A stretch of DNA of 64,000 nucleotides, from the NCBI RefSeq assembly GCF_027625995.1, contig NZ_CP115396.1, positions 3,100,001 to 3,164,000 on the forward strand, in the 5' to 3' direction. The translations under genes and the position numbers were made by a program. The notes beneath the pieces were generated by a model. That model had not been told where the DNA came from. It worked only from the letters and a program-made list of their open reading frames with translations, and made no database searches. Below are positions 49,453 to 60,048 of the stretch, in pieces. Numbering within the stretch: the first letter of the stretch is position 1; each line of letters begins with the position of its first letter. The DNA comes from Hymenobacter yonginensis (GTDB lineage: Bacteria; Bacteroidota; Bacteroidia; Cytophagales; Hymenobacteraceae).

Positions 49453-52128
49453 ATGCAATTCCCCGACCTCCCGATAGTAGCCGCCCTGCCCGACCTGCTT
49501 GCGGCGCTCAGCCAGCACGAGCGGGTGGTGCTACAAGCCCCGCCCGGCGCCGGCAAAACCACCGTGGTGCCGCTGGCGTTGCTGGAGGCCGCCTGGCGAG
49601 ACGGAGGCCGGATTCTGATGCTGGAGCCCCGGCAGTTGGCCGCCCGCGCCGCCGCCACCCGCCTGGCCAAGCTCCTGCACGAGCCCGTAGGCGAAACCGT
49701 GGGCTACCGCGTGCGGCTGGAAAGCAAGGTTTCCAGCCGCACCCGCATTGAGGTCATCACCGAAGGCATCCTGACGCGCCTCATCCAGGACGACCCGGCC
49801 CTGGAAGGCGTGGCGGCCGTCATCTTCGACGAATTCCACGAGCGCAGCCTGCGCGCCGACCTGGGTTTAGCGCTGGCCCTCGATGCCCAGGCCGTGCTGC
49901 GGCCCGAGCTGCGCATTCTGGTGATGAGCGCCACACTGGAAGCCGAGCGCATGGGGGCTTGGCTGCAGGCCCCGGTGGTGAGCAGCGCGGGCTTTCTGTT
50001 CCCGGTCGAGACGCACTACCTGAGCCCGCGCCAGGCCGCGGCCGGCGGCAGCCGCCCCGCCGAGCGACTGGCCACGCTGGTGCCCACGGCCGTGCGCGAA
50101 GCCCTGCGCCAGCACCCCACCGGCGACGTGCTGGTGTTTCTGCCCGGCCTCGCTGACCTGCGCCGCGTGGCCGACAAGCTACAGCCCGCCCTGCCCGACG
50201 CCGTGCAGCTGCACCTGCTCCACGGCGAGCTGCCCCTGGCCGAGCAGGACGCGGCCCTGCGCCCGGTGCCGGCCGGGCAGCGCAAAATCGTACTCAGCAC
50301 GGCTATTTCGGAAACCAGCCTCACCATTGAGGGCGTTACGGTAGTAGTTGACGGCGGCTTTGCGCGGGTGCCGCGCTTCCAAGCCCGCACCGGCTTCAGC
50401 ACCCTTGAAACCGTGCCCGTCAGCCAGGCTGCCGCCGACCAGCGCCGGGGCCGCGCCGGCCGCCTCGGGCCCGGCACCTGCTACCGCCTCTGGACCGCCG
50501 CCGAGCACGACGCCCTGCCCGCCTACCTGCCCCCCGAAATCCTCACCGCCGACCTCAGCGGCTTGGCCCTGGAGCTGGCTCTCTGGGGCGCCGCCCCGCA
50601 AAGCCTGCGCTGGCTCGACGCGCCCCCCGCCCCCGCCCTGGCCCTCGCCCACGACCTGCTCCGCCGCCTGGGAGCCGTTGTTGGTGATGGAGTTGTTTCA
50701 GGTGATGAGGTGAACAGTGATGAAGTGAATATGAATAGTGATGAAGCTGGTTCATCCCTTTCCACCTTTTCCCCCCATCACCCCATCACCTCATCACCTA
50801 AAAACACCTCATCACTTCCACTGAAACCCACGCCGCATGGCCGGGCGCTGGCGCGGCTGGGGCTGGCGCCGCGGCTGGGCCATCTGGTGGTGCGTGGGCA
50901 CGAACTGGGCCACGGCCCCGCCGCCGCCGCGCTGGCGGCGCTGCTCTCAGAGCGCGACGTGCTACGCGCCGCTGATGCCCATCCTACCCCGCCCGATCTG
51001 CGGCTGCGGTTTGAGGCCATTGCCAGCGGGCGGGCGCCGCTGCCGGGCTTGCTGGTGCAGCACAACACCCTGCACCGCGTCCGCGACGCGGCCCGCAACC
51101 TGCGCCAGCGCGCCGGAATCCGCGACGCGGCTACCTCAGCGGATGCTGACGCGGCCGGCCTGCTCACGGCCCTGGCCTACCCCGACCGCCTGGCCCAGCG
51201 CGAAACCCCGGACCGGGTGCGCCTCGCCACCGGCCAGCGCGTGGCCCTGCCCGCCGAGCATTTCGGCCGCGACGACCAATTTCTGGCCGTGGCCTACCTC
51301 GATGGCCCGCCACACCAGCTGCGCGCCGCGCTGGCCGCGCCCGTGAGCCGCCAGGAGCTGGAAGAGCTGTTTTCGGAGCAGATTGAACAAGTGGACGAGG
51401 TGCGCTGGGATGCCGCCACCGGCCGCGTGCAGGCCCGACGCCAGCGCCGCTTGGGCGCGCTGCTGCTCTCCGATGCCGCCCTGCCCCAACCCGACACCAA
51501 CTTAGTAGCGGCCGCCCTGCTGGAGGCCCTGCGCACGGCAGGCGTGGCATGCCTGCCGTGGAGCGGGGCCGCCACGGCGCTGCGGCAGCGGCTGGCGTTT
51601 CTGCACACACACTTCCCCGAAACCTGGCCCGACGTGTCGGATGAGGCGCTGGCGGCGGAGCTGGACGAGTGGCTGGACCCACACCTGCCGGGCCTTAGAA
51701 GCCTGAACGATGTAAGCCGCCTCGACTGGCCCGAGTTGCTGCTGCAGCGCCTGCCCGGCGGCTGGGCGCAGCGCCAGGAGCTGGACCGCCTCGCCCCTGC
51801 CCACCTGGAGGTGCCCAGCGGCTCGCACGTCGCCCTCGACTACACCGACCCCACCACGCCGGTACTGGCCGTGAAGCTGCAGGAGCTGTTTGGCCTCGTC
51901 GAAACGCCCGCTGTGGCCGGGGGCCGGGTGCCGCTGCTGCTGCACCTGCTCTCGCCCGGCGGCCGCCCCGCCCAGGTCACCCGCGACCTGCACAGCTTCT
52001 GGGAGAAGGGCTACTTCGAGGTGCGCAAAGACCTGAAAGGCCGCTACCCCAAGCATCCCTGGCCCGACAAGCCCATGGAGCACGTGCCCACCAAGCTCAC
52101 CAAAAAGCGCTTCGAGGCGAATCAGTAG
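49453..52128 (+). CDS. hrpB: ATP-dependent helicase HrpB, with an in-frame repeat insertion
   Basis: An 891-residue DEAH-type helicase. Motif I 'QAPPGAGKTTVVPLAL', motif II 'VIFDEFHERSLRADL', 'VMSATLEAERM', 'VLVFLPGLADLRRV', 'STAISETSLTIEGVTVVVDGG' and motif VI 'QRRGRAGRLGPGTCYRLW' are all present, followed by a C-terminal HrpB domain ending 'LKGRYPKHPWPDKPMEHVPTK'. Residues about 413-456 form a Ser/Asp/Thr-rich stretch ('VNSDEVNMNSDEAGSSLSTFSPH') encoded by a CTCATCACC-type repeat inserted in frame (about 50680-50820). The role of HrpB (RNA or DNA helicase) is poorly defined. Confidence 0.95.
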   Translation: MQFPDLPIVAALPDLLAALSQHERVVLQAPPGAGKTTVVPLALLEAAWRDGGRILMLEPRQLAARAAATRLAKLLHEPVGETVGYRVRLESKVSSRTRIEVITEGILTRLIQDDPALEGVAAVIFDEFHERSLRADLGLALALDAQAVLRPELRILVMSATLEAERMGAWLQAPVVSSAGFLFPVETHYLSPRQAAAGGSRPAERLATLVPTAVREALRQHPTGDVLVFLPGLADLRRVADKLQPALPDAVQLHLLHGELPLAEQDAALRPVPAGQRKIVLSTAISETSLTIEGVTVVVDGGFARVPRFQARTGFSTLETVPVSQAAADQRRGRAGRLGPGTCYRLWTAAEHDALPAYLPPEILTADLSGLALELALWGAAPQSLRWLDAPPAPALALAHDLLRRLGAVVGDGVVSGDEVNSDEVNMNSDEAGSSLSTFSPHHPITSSPKNTSSLPLKPTPHGRALARLGLAPRLGHLVVRGHELGHGPAAAALAALLSERDVLRAADAHPTPPDLRLRFEAIASGRAPLPGLLVQHNTLHRVRDAARNLRQRAGIRDAATSADADAAGLLTALAYPDRLAQRETPDRVRLATGQRVALPAEHFGRDDQFLAVAYLDGPPHQLRAALAAPVSRQELEELFSEQIEQVDEVRWDAATGRVQARRQRRLGALLLSDAALPQPDTNLVAAALLEALRTAGVACLPWSGAATALRQRLAFLHTHFPETWPDVSDEALAAELDEWLDPHLPGLRSLNDVSRLDWPELLLQRLPGGWAQRQELDRLAPAHLEVPSGSHVALDYTDPTTPVLAVKLQELFGLVETPAVAGGRVPLLLHLLSPGGRPAQVTRDLHSFWEKGYFEVRKDLKGRYPKHPWPDKPMEHVPTKLTKKRFEANQ
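50690..50820 (+). repeat. CTCATCACC-type palindromic repeat inserted in hrpB
   Basis: The left part has GGTGATGAGGTGA and TGATGAAGTGA units, the right part TCACCCCATCACCTCATCACC units, so the two halves are complementary. It is clearly AT-richer than hrpB and keeps the reading frame. The same units occur upstream of udk and between batD and aroC. Confidence 0.8.
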
Positions 52129-52226
52129 CCGATAAGCCATTCATCTTTCACACAGTTACTTGCAGTTGCAAAAATATAGTTGGTAACATTGGCGTAACAA
52201 ACATCATAATTTGGCAATATGGGTCT

Positions 52227-53021
52227 ATGACCCCACTTCTACCTGTCCTGTCCTGGAAGCAGATGCTGGCGGTGCTGGCCCTGACCCTGGCAGCAGGTAC
52301 GGTCGGCTACGCCCAGCGCCCCGTTTCCTCGCCCATTGCCGCCCCTGCCGGCGCCAACACGTGGCTCACGTTCCTCAGCGACGCCCGCCTCAGCCAGCGC
52401 TGGGGCCTGCACCTCGACGGGCAGCTGCGCCGCGCCAAAGACGCCTACCAACCGCAGCAGCTGGCCCGCATCGGCTTGAACTACCACGTAGCGCCGGCTT
52501 TGCAGCTCACGGCCGGCTACGCCCGCGCCTCGTCCTACTTCTACAACGACTACGCCTCAGCCAGCCCGCTGCCCGAGCATCGCCTCTACCAGCAGGTGCT
52601 GCTGCGCGAAGACTCCGGCCGGGTGCATACCCAGCACCGCTACCGTCTGGAGCAGCGCTGGGTGCGCCGCCCCGGCGACGCCCGCGCCACCTACCTCAAC
52701 CGTATGCGCTACCAGCTGCGCCTGGTTGTGCCGCTCGGCCACAAAGGCAAACTGGAGCCGGGCGCACCCTACCTGGCCGGCGCCGACGAGCTTTTTCTGG
52801 GCTTCGGGGCCAGTGCGGGCCGCAATTTCTTCGAGCAGAACCGGGCGTATCTGGCATTCGGCTACCAGTTCACCCGGGCGGTGGCCGTAGAAGCCGGCTA
52901 CCAGCATCAGATGGTGCAGCCCGCCGCCGGCTACGCCCTGCAGTACCACCACACGTTGCAGCTGGCCCTCAGCTTCCAGCCCGACTTACGGCGCGGCCTG
53001 GCGATGGCCTCGGCACTGTAA
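52227..53021 (+). CDS. DUF2490-family outer-membrane beta-barrel protein
   Basis: A 264-residue exported protein: signal peptide ('LAVLALTLAAGTVGYAQ'), then repeated amphipathic strands with alternating aromatic residues ('WGLHLDGQLRRAKDAYQPQQLARIGLNYHVAPALQLTAGYARASSYFYNDYA', 'RLYQQVLLREDSGRVHTQHRYRLEQRWV', 'RNFFEQNRAYLAFGYQFTRAVAVEAGYQHQMVQ'). The pattern E/Q-x-R-x-Y-x-Q and YRLEQRW matches DUF2490. Barrel in the outer membrane with unknown cargo. Monocistronic. Confidence 0.88.
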   Translation: MTPLLPVLSWKQMLAVLALTLAAGTVGYAQRPVSSPIAAPAGANTWLTFLSDARLSQRWGLHLDGQLRRAKDAYQPQQLARIGLNYHVAPALQLTAGYARASSYFYNDYASASPLPEHRLYQQVLLREDSGRVHTQHRYRLEQRWVRRPGDARATYLNRMRYQLRLVVPLGHKGKLEPGAPYLAGADELFLGFGASAGRNFFEQNRAYLAFGYQFTRAVAVEAGYQHQMVQPAAGYALQYHHTLQLALSFQPDLRRGLAMASAL

Positions 53022-53069
53022 GGGCGGGCTGTTGCGGCAGCGTTTCAGCGCGCAACGCCGCCCGGCTTC

Positions 53070-53909
53070 TCACCCCGGAATCTGGTCGTCGAGCAGGTCC
53101 TGGGCGGTTTGGCCGGGTGTGGGCGTGTAGTGGCGGTGCAACCAGCGGCTCAGGCCCCCGAGGCCCGGAAACAGCACCCGCTCCGTGATGCCGGCCTGGT
53201 CGAGCTTGTCGCGGATTTCCCACTTCAGCCGGGCCGGAATGATGATGCGGAAATACAGCTCCGGATGCTGCTCCAGCCAGCCGTGCAGCGTATCCTGGGC
53301 CGTATTGATCAGCGAGAACAGGGCGTACTGGTGCACGATGCGGGCATCCAGCGAAGGCGGCTCCAGAAACAGAAGAAACGGCTCCCGCTGCAGCAGCTCC
53401 AGCTCGCGCAGGTTGGTGCAGAGCGGCTCCAGCAGCTCGGGCGTAAACACGTTGGAGCCTTCGTTGCGCAGCGCCTCTCGCAGGCTGGGCGGCAGGAATT
53501 CGGCCGTTTTCACATAGTTGATGGCCCAGATGACGCCCGGCTGGTCGTAGGCTTCCAGGTCGTCGGTGGCAAAGTGCAGGGCCACGTAGGGCGAGTAGGT
53601 CCAGTCGAGCAGGCGGGTGGGCAGGCCGTGGTGCTGGGCCAGTGCCAGCCAGTTCCACACCGAAGCGCCGGGCAGCGCTGAGTCGCGGGCGTACTTGCGA
53701 AAGTTGCGCAGCAGGTGGTTTTCCAGCAGCTGGTACTCACCGCCGAGGCGCTGCAGACTGGTGGTCAGGGGCCAGCTTTGCGTGCGCAGGCCGCGGTACA
53801 CAAACGGCGAGCGGAACCGCCCGATGCGGCCGTCCCAGGTTTCCTGAAACAGCGCCTGCTGCAAATCAGCCCAGGAAGTTACTTCGACATCGTTGGAGGT
53901 GTGGGGCAC
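53070..53909 (-). CDS. FRG-domain protein
   Basis: A 279-residue soluble protein with an FRG domain: 'SPFVYRGLRTQSWPLTTSLQRL' (the F/Y-R-G motif), 'NFRKYARDSALPG', 'LALAQHHGLPTRLLDWTYSPYVALHFAT' and later 'PSLDARIVHQYALFSLI'. The domain is named after its F/Y-R-G signature; its function is unknown, and it is found in phage-defence and stress contexts. It occurs alone here, not next to a toxin or nuclease. The TCATCCTGAGC-type inverted repeat lies upstream of its start, toward the SDR gene. Confidence 0.88.
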   Translation of the reverse strand: MPHTSNDVEVTSWADLQQALFQETWDGRIGRFRSPFVYRGLRTQSWPLTTSLQRLGGEYQLLENHLLRNFRKYARDSALPGASVWNWLALAQHHGLPTRLLDWTYSPYVALHFATDDLEAYDQPGVIWAINYVKTAEFLPPSLREALRNEGSNVFTPELLEPLCTNLRELELLQREPFLLFLEPPSLDARIVHQYALFSLINTAQDTLHGWLEQHPELYFRIIIPARLKWEIRDKLDQAGITERVLFPGLGGLSRWLHRHYTPTPGQTAQDLLDDQIPG

Positions 53910-53978
53910 GGCAGCAGGTTTTGAGGCGGATGATGGCAGGCCCGGGCAAGATAAGCACGGCAGGCCGGGCTCCTAACG

Positions 53979-54096
53979 AAAAACGCCTGTCATCCTGAGC
54001 TTGCAAAGGAGCTTATGCCAACCAAACGACGGCCGCCATAACGACCCGTTCAACTGCAATAAGATCCTTCGCAAGCTCAGGATAACAGGCGTTTTT
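53979..54096. repeat. TCATCCTGAGC-type inverted repeat between the SDR and FRG genes
   Basis: 38-base arms (53979-54016 and 54059-54096) with a few mismatches and a 42-base core; the outer ends read AAAAACGCCTGTCATCCTGAGC. The terminal A/T-runs make it a likely terminator for the minus-strand SDR gene ending at 54109. Confidence 0.85.
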
Positions 54097-54108
54097 CTGT
54101 CAGATGCC

Positions 54109-54954
54109 TTACTCGCCGGCCGGGAAGTCGGCCGAGTCGCCGGTTTCGGCTACGGCGGCCAGCTCTTCAATCAGGGCCGTGAACTTCTCGCGGGCGCCTT
54201 TCACGGCGGCTTTGCCGAGAGGCAGGTGCAGCGGCGGATTTTCCTGGCGCACGAGGTCGTACATGATCTGGGCGGCGCGGTCGGGGTCGCCGGGCTGGCG
54301 GCCGCTGTAGCTCTGGATGCCTTTCAGGTTTTCGCCCACGGTGGCGCGGTAGTCCTCAATCTGGGTGTCGGCGAAGGTAGCCGAGCTACCTGCCCACTCC
54401 GTGCGGAAGCCGCTGGGCTCGATGTTGGTGACCTTGATGCCGAGCGGCTTCACCTGCTGAGCCAGGCTCTCACCGATGGCCTCCAAGGCAAACTTGCTGG
54501 CATTGTAGACGCCTACACCGGGGAAGGTTTTCAGGCCGCCGATACTGGTGATGTTGAGCACGTGGCCGCTTTTCCGCTCGCGCAGGTGGGGCAGCACGGC
54601 CCGCAGCACGTGCAGCGGCCCGAACACGTTCACATCAAACTGCCGGTGCACCTCGGCGGCATCAATCTCCTCGATGCTGCCCAGCGAGCCGTAGCCGGCG
54701 TTGTTTACAATAACATCGAGGTGGCCGAAGCGCGCAATGGCGTCCTGCACGCCCTGCTTCACCTGGGCTTCGTCGGTTACTTCCACCACGAAGCCGTGGC
54801 CGTTTTCGCCGGCTTTCTTCGTGAAGGCGTCGGCCTGCTCCTGCTTGCGGAACGTGGCCGCTACTTTGTCGCCTTTGGCCAGCAGCAGCTCAGCCAGCGA
54901 GGCGCCAAATCCGGTGCTGACGCCGGTGATAAACCAGTTTTTGGTGGTTGACAT
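54109..54954 (-). CDS. Short-chain dehydrogenase/reductase
   Basis: A 281-residue classical SDR. Cofactor motif 'FITGVSTGFGASLAELLLAKGDKVAATFRK' (TGxxxGxG), 'DVIVNNAGYGSLG', 'HVLNITSIGG' with the catalytic Ser, and 'GVYNASKFALEAIGESLAQ' containing the YxxxK pair; 'GIKVTNIEPSGFRTEW' follows. NAD(P)-dependent; substrate unknown. The ATG at 54954 begins 'MSTTKNWFITG'; the long frame upstream is not homologous. It is divergent from guaB. Confidence 0.93.
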   Translation of the reverse strand: MSTTKNWFITGVSTGFGASLAELLLAKGDKVAATFRKQEQADAFTKKAGENGHGFVVEVTDEAQVKQGVQDAIARFGHLDVIVNNAGYGSLGSIEEIDAAEVHRQFDVNVFGPLHVLRAVLPHLRERKSGHVLNITSIGGLKTFPGVGVYNASKFALEAIGESLAQQVKPLGIKVTNIEPSGFRTEWAGSSATFADTQIEDYRATVGENLKGIQSYSGRQPGDPDRAAQIMYDLVRQENPPLHLPLGKAAVKGAREKFTALIEELAAVAETGDSADFPAGE

Positions 54955-54978
54955 GGATTTTTTCGAAAGGAATGATGA

Positions 54979-56706
<1,728 letters not shown>

Positions 56707-56731
56707 GGCTGGGGGCACTGCCCCTTCTGCA

Positions 56732-56797
56732 GAAAGCCGGGAAGCCGGGTCGGAGGGAAGCTTAGCCGTAGCCCTCCGGTCGGCCTCCCGGCTTTTC
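56732..56797 (+). terminator. Terminator of guaB
   Basis: AAAGCCGGGAAGCCGGGTCGGAGGG pairs with CCCTCCGGTCGGCCTCCCGGCTTTT, an imperfect long stem ending in four T. Confidence 0.7.
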
Positions 56798-56908
56798 GCA
56801 TATTGAAGCCGCTGTTTCCCACATAGAAAAGCCGTCTTATCTTAGCGGTCCGTTTTGCCCCCGCGTTTTAAAGATTCTGCGGATCACGGGGGACACTATT
56901 CCGCCTCT

Positions 56909-59011
56909 ATGCCCCTTCGCCACCGCTTGCAATCTGCTGTGTACCCGCTGACTATCCTCAGTTGGGTGCTGTTGCTGCTCAGTACCCTCAGCAACACGCA
57001 GGGCAAAGCCGCCATCTGGCTGAATGGGCCGTGGCCGGAGTGGGTGACGCTGGTATCGCAGGCCTGTTTTGCGGCTGGTGTGTTTATACACCAGCGCGAG
57101 CTACCGGACCCGTTGCGCGGCAACGACTTCGTGGGCCTGTTGCGGCGGCTGGTGCTGGGCCCGGGCCTGCTGGCCACCCTGTGCGTAGGGCTGCACCTGC
57201 TGGAGCGCGTCATCCAGTACCAGCTTCCCACCAACGACCGGACACTGTTTGCCCTGATTTACACCATCAACCTGGCGTTGTTTGTGTTCTTCCTGGCCAA
57301 AACCAATTACTCCTGGCGCAGCCTAGTGCTGTTCCGGTCCAGCCCCCGCATCCAGCGCGAGTGGGTGTGGTTTGAGGTGCTGCTGGGCGCCACGCTGTTG
57401 TTCCGGCTCTTCGATTGGGTGCCGCCGCACCCAGTCGACTACATCATTATTGGTAGCCTGGGGGCTTTTGGTGTGTACCTGAGCGGCAACCAGCAATGGG
57501 TGGCCTACCTCAACCGCCGCCAGAAGTTGGAGGCCGTGCTGCTGCAGGTGGCTATGCTGCTCTCGATGGCCGTATTCGTGTCGTACTTCGTACGCATTGC
57601 CCAAGACCCCAAGCTGGTGGCCCCGGCGCCGCAGCACGCGTTTCTGCTGCTCACGGTCTTCTTCTCCACCTTCTATGCCTTTATGGGGCTGCTCGTGACG
57701 CTGTTCAACCTGCCCACGGCGGGGGTCTTTGAGCAGAAGCGCGAGGAAATCCTGAGTCTGCAGCGCCTCACGCAGCTGATCCAGAAAGGCCAGAGTGAAG
57801 AGGAGATTTACCGGATGCTGCTCGACTCGGCGGTGCAGACCGTGGACGCCGACGCCGCCTGGATTATGCTGGAAGGCGACGACGCCAGCCCGCAGGTAGC
57901 CCAGAGCTTCCAGATTGCTCCCGGGCAGATGACGCAGGTGTACCAGCTGCTGCAGGAATACAACCTGCACCTGATTGAGTACCTCAACAACGACCTGCCC
58001 AACTCCAACGGGTTCCGCAGCCTGGGCATTCCCTACGGCTCGCTGATTGCCATGCCGTTGCGCTCGGCCAAGCGCCGCTACGGCGCCATCTACATGCTCA
58101 AGAAAAGCCGCCAGGGCTTCGACCGCGAAAACCTGAGCATCCTGCAGACCTTCGCCAGCCAGACGGTGCTCAGCATCGAGAACCTGCGCCTGATGAGCGT
58201 GTCGTTGGAAAACCAGCGCGTGCAGGAAGAGCTGAAAATCGCCTCGCTCGTGCAGGACAGCCTGATTCCGAAAAACCTGCCCATCGACAGCTGGTTTGCC
58301 ATCAGCTCCTACGCGGCTTCGGCCAAGGAAGTGGGCGGCGACTTTTACGACTTCCTGCATCTGCCGGGCCGCCGCCTGGCCATCCTCATCGGCGACGTGA
58401 GCGGCAAAGGCGTGACGGCCGCCTTCCACGTGGCCCAGATGAAGGGCATTTTCCACGCCCTGATGCAGGAAAACCCGCTGGCTCGCAATGAGCGCGACAA
58501 GTTTCCGCTGCCCAGCAAGTTTATGGCCCAAGCCAACAACGCTCTGGCGCGCTGCATGGAGAAGTCGGCGTTCATCACGGCTTCGCTCTACATCATCGAT
58601 TATGAGAACGGCGGCTTCATGTTTGCGCGCGCCGGGCACTGCCACACGCTTTACTACCACTCCATCAAGGAAGAAGTGTCCTACTTCCAGACGGCGGGGC
58701 TGGGCTTGGGCATCATCCGCAACGAGTCGTACGAGAAGCACATCAAGAATCAGTTCTACGACTACAATCCTGGCGACGTGATGGTGATTTACACCGACGG
58801 CATCGTGGAAGCCCGCAACGCGGCCCAAGACGAGTACGGCGAAGAGCGCCTGCAGCAGATGCTGGAGCAGACCTATTTCCTGGACGCCGACGACATCAAA
58901 AAACGGATTCTGGCAGATCTGGGCGAGTTCAGCCACGGCCAGCCCATGCACGACGACCAGACGTTGCTGGTGGTGAAGTTCAAAGCCGCCCAACCTGCCT
59001 CCCACAACTGA
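56909..59011 (+). CDS. Membrane-bound GAF/PP2C-type serine phosphatase (RsbU/SpoIIE-like)
   Basis: A 700-residue protein. About eight N-terminal transmembrane helices (residues 12-285, e.g. 'VYPLTILSWVLLLLSTL', 'TLFALIYTINLALFVFFLA', 'FLLLTVFFSTFYAFMGLLVTLFNL'). A GAF domain follows (about 310-450, 'DADAAWIMLEGDDAS'...'GIPYGSLIAMPLRSAKRRYGAIYMLKK'), then a C-terminal SpoIIE-type PP2C domain (about 480-695): 'VGGDFYDFLHLPGRRLAILIGDVSGKGVTAAFHVAQMKGIFHALM', 'RAGHCHTLYYH', 'DVMVIYTDGIVEARN', 'HDDQTLLVVKF' with metal-binding Asp residues. It probably dephosphorylates the STAS protein downstream. Confidence 0.94.
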   Translation: MPLRHRLQSAVYPLTILSWVLLLLSTLSNTQGKAAIWLNGPWPEWVTLVSQACFAAGVFIHQRELPDPLRGNDFVGLLRRLVLGPGLLATLCVGLHLLERVIQYQLPTNDRTLFALIYTINLALFVFFLAKTNYSWRSLVLFRSSPRIQREWVWFEVLLGATLLFRLFDWVPPHPVDYIIIGSLGAFGVYLSGNQQWVAYLNRRQKLEAVLLQVAMLLSMAVFVSYFVRIAQDPKLVAPAPQHAFLLLTVFFSTFYAFMGLLVTLFNLPTAGVFEQKREEILSLQRLTQLIQKGQSEEEIYRMLLDSAVQTVDADAAWIMLEGDDASPQVAQSFQIAPGQMTQVYQLLQEYNLHLIEYLNNDLPNSNGFRSLGIPYGSLIAMPLRSAKRRYGAIYMLKKSRQGFDRENLSILQTFASQTVLSIENLRLMSVSLENQRVQEELKIASLVQDSLIPKNLPIDSWFAISSYAASAKEVGGDFYDFLHLPGRRLAILIGDVSGKGVTAAFHVAQMKGIFHALMQENPLARNERDKFPLPSKFMAQANNALARCMEKSAFITASLYIIDYENGGFMFARAGHCHTLYYHSIKEEVSYFQTAGLGLGIIRNESYEKHIKNQFYDYNPGDVMVIYTDGIVEARNAAQDEYGEERLQQMLEQTYFLDADDIKKRILADLGEFSHGQPMHDDQTLLVVKFKAAQPASHN

Positions 59012-59025
59012 CGTAAGCCCGACTC

Positions 59026-59355
59026 ATGAAAATAACCCAACACTCTTCTGCCACTACCCTTACCCTGAGCCTGGATGGCGAACTGGACGCCAGTTCTTCT
59101 GTGTTGCTGGACACGGAGCTGGCCAAGCCTGAAACTCTTCAGTTTCAAAAAGTCCTGATTGACTGCCAAAAGCTGAACTACATCTCTTCGGCCGGGCTGG
59201 GTGTATTCATTTCGCACCTGCAGCAGTTTCAGGATGCCGGCGTAAAGCTGGTATTCTTCAACATGCAGGAAAAGGTGCACAACGTATTCGAAATTCTGGG
59301 GCTGGATGCGCTGATGACCATCGTCCCCTCAGAAGCCGAAGCCACAGCTATTTAG
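59026..59355 (+). CDS. STAS-domain anti-sigma-factor antagonist
   Basis: A 109-residue SpoIIAA/RsbV-like protein: 'LTLSLDGELDASSSVLLDTEL' and 'VLIDCQKLNYISSAGLGVFISHLQQFQDAGVKLVFFNMQEKVHNVFEILGLDALM'. The phosphorylatable Ser lies in 'SSAGLG'. It starts 14 bases after the phosphatase and 29 bases before the kinase-like gene, forming a partner-switching operon. By family knowledge the dephosphorylated form binds the anti-sigma kinase; the final target here is unknown. Confidence 0.94.
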   Translation: MKITQHSSATTLTLSLDGELDASSSVLLDTELAKPETLQFQKVLIDCQKLNYISSAGLGVFISHLQQFQDAGVKLVFFNMQEKVHNVFEILGLDALMTIVPSEAEATAI

Positions 59356-59384
59356 GCTGCCCCGTATTCCGATAGGTTCGCAGG

Positions 59385-59801
59385 ATGAAAAACGCCCTCC
59401 GTATCAGCTGTAGCCGCAACAACCTCAAGGTTGTTCGCGACTTCGTGACGGATTACCTCGCCGCCTATCACCTGGCCGATCTGCAGCTCAACCAGATTGT
59501 GCTGGCCGTAGACGAGGTAGTAGCCAACCTGATCATCCATGCCAACGCCGAAGACGAATCGCAGCACCTGGATCTGGCGCTGCGTGTTGAGGGCGAAATG
59601 TTCGGCATTGAGATTCTGGACCAGGCCACCCGCTCGTACCGGCCTTCCAGCTACCAGGAGCCCGACCTGCAGGAATTCATCCGGCAGGGCAAAAAGGGCG
59701 GCATGGGCATGACGCTGGTCAACCGCATCATGGATCGGGTTGAGTTCACCACCAGCGGCAACTACAACGTGTGCCGGCTCTTCAAACGAATTGCCATCTG
59801 A
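59385..59801 (+). CDS. Anti-sigma-type serine kinase/ATP-binding protein (RsbW-like)
   Basis: A 138-residue HATPase_c protein. The N box is 'QIVLAVDEVVANLIIHANAED', the G1 box region 'FGIEILDQATR', and the G2 box 'KKGGMGMTLVNRIMDRVEF'. These fit RsbW/SpoIIAB, which phosphorylates the STAS partner and, when free of it, inhibits a target such as a sigma factor. No sigma factor is adjacent; the only ECF gene in the window, at 21360, has its own anti-sigma candidate. The terminator hairpin is at 59853. Confidence 0.94.
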   Translation: MKNALRISCSRNNLKVVRDFVTDYLAAYHLADLQLNQIVLAVDEVVANLIIHANAEDESQHLDLALRVEGEMFGIEILDQATRSYRPSSYQEPDLQEFIRQGKKGGMGMTLVNRIMDRVEFTTSGNYNVCRLFKRIAI

Positions 59802-59852
59802 GCGGGCCGCCACCGCCACCGCCGCCCCGCACGCCTTACCGCCTGATTACGA

Positions 59853-59890
59853 AGCGCCTCCCCTACTGCCAGCAGTACGGGAGGCGTTTG
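59853..59890 (+). terminator. Terminator of the partner-switching operon
   Basis: CGCCTCCC (59855-59862) pairs with GGGAGGCG (59879-59886), followed by a short T-run. Confidence 0.6.
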
Positions 59891-60048
59891 TGTTGGCAGC
59901 CACTTTGCCGGCTGCACTGCCGTGGCGGGCGACCTTGGCCGCGAAAGTGCTTTCCCCCGAAAAAAATCCGTAAAATTGCAACAGGCAGATTGCCAGGTTC
60001 CGCCTCGTCGGCAGTATTTGCCGCGTATTGCAGTTTCTACTATCTCGT

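Noticed and set aside
57323-59005. 560-residue minus-strand open frame
   Set aside because: Antisense to the GAF/PP2C phosphatase gene, composition typical of a shadow frame.
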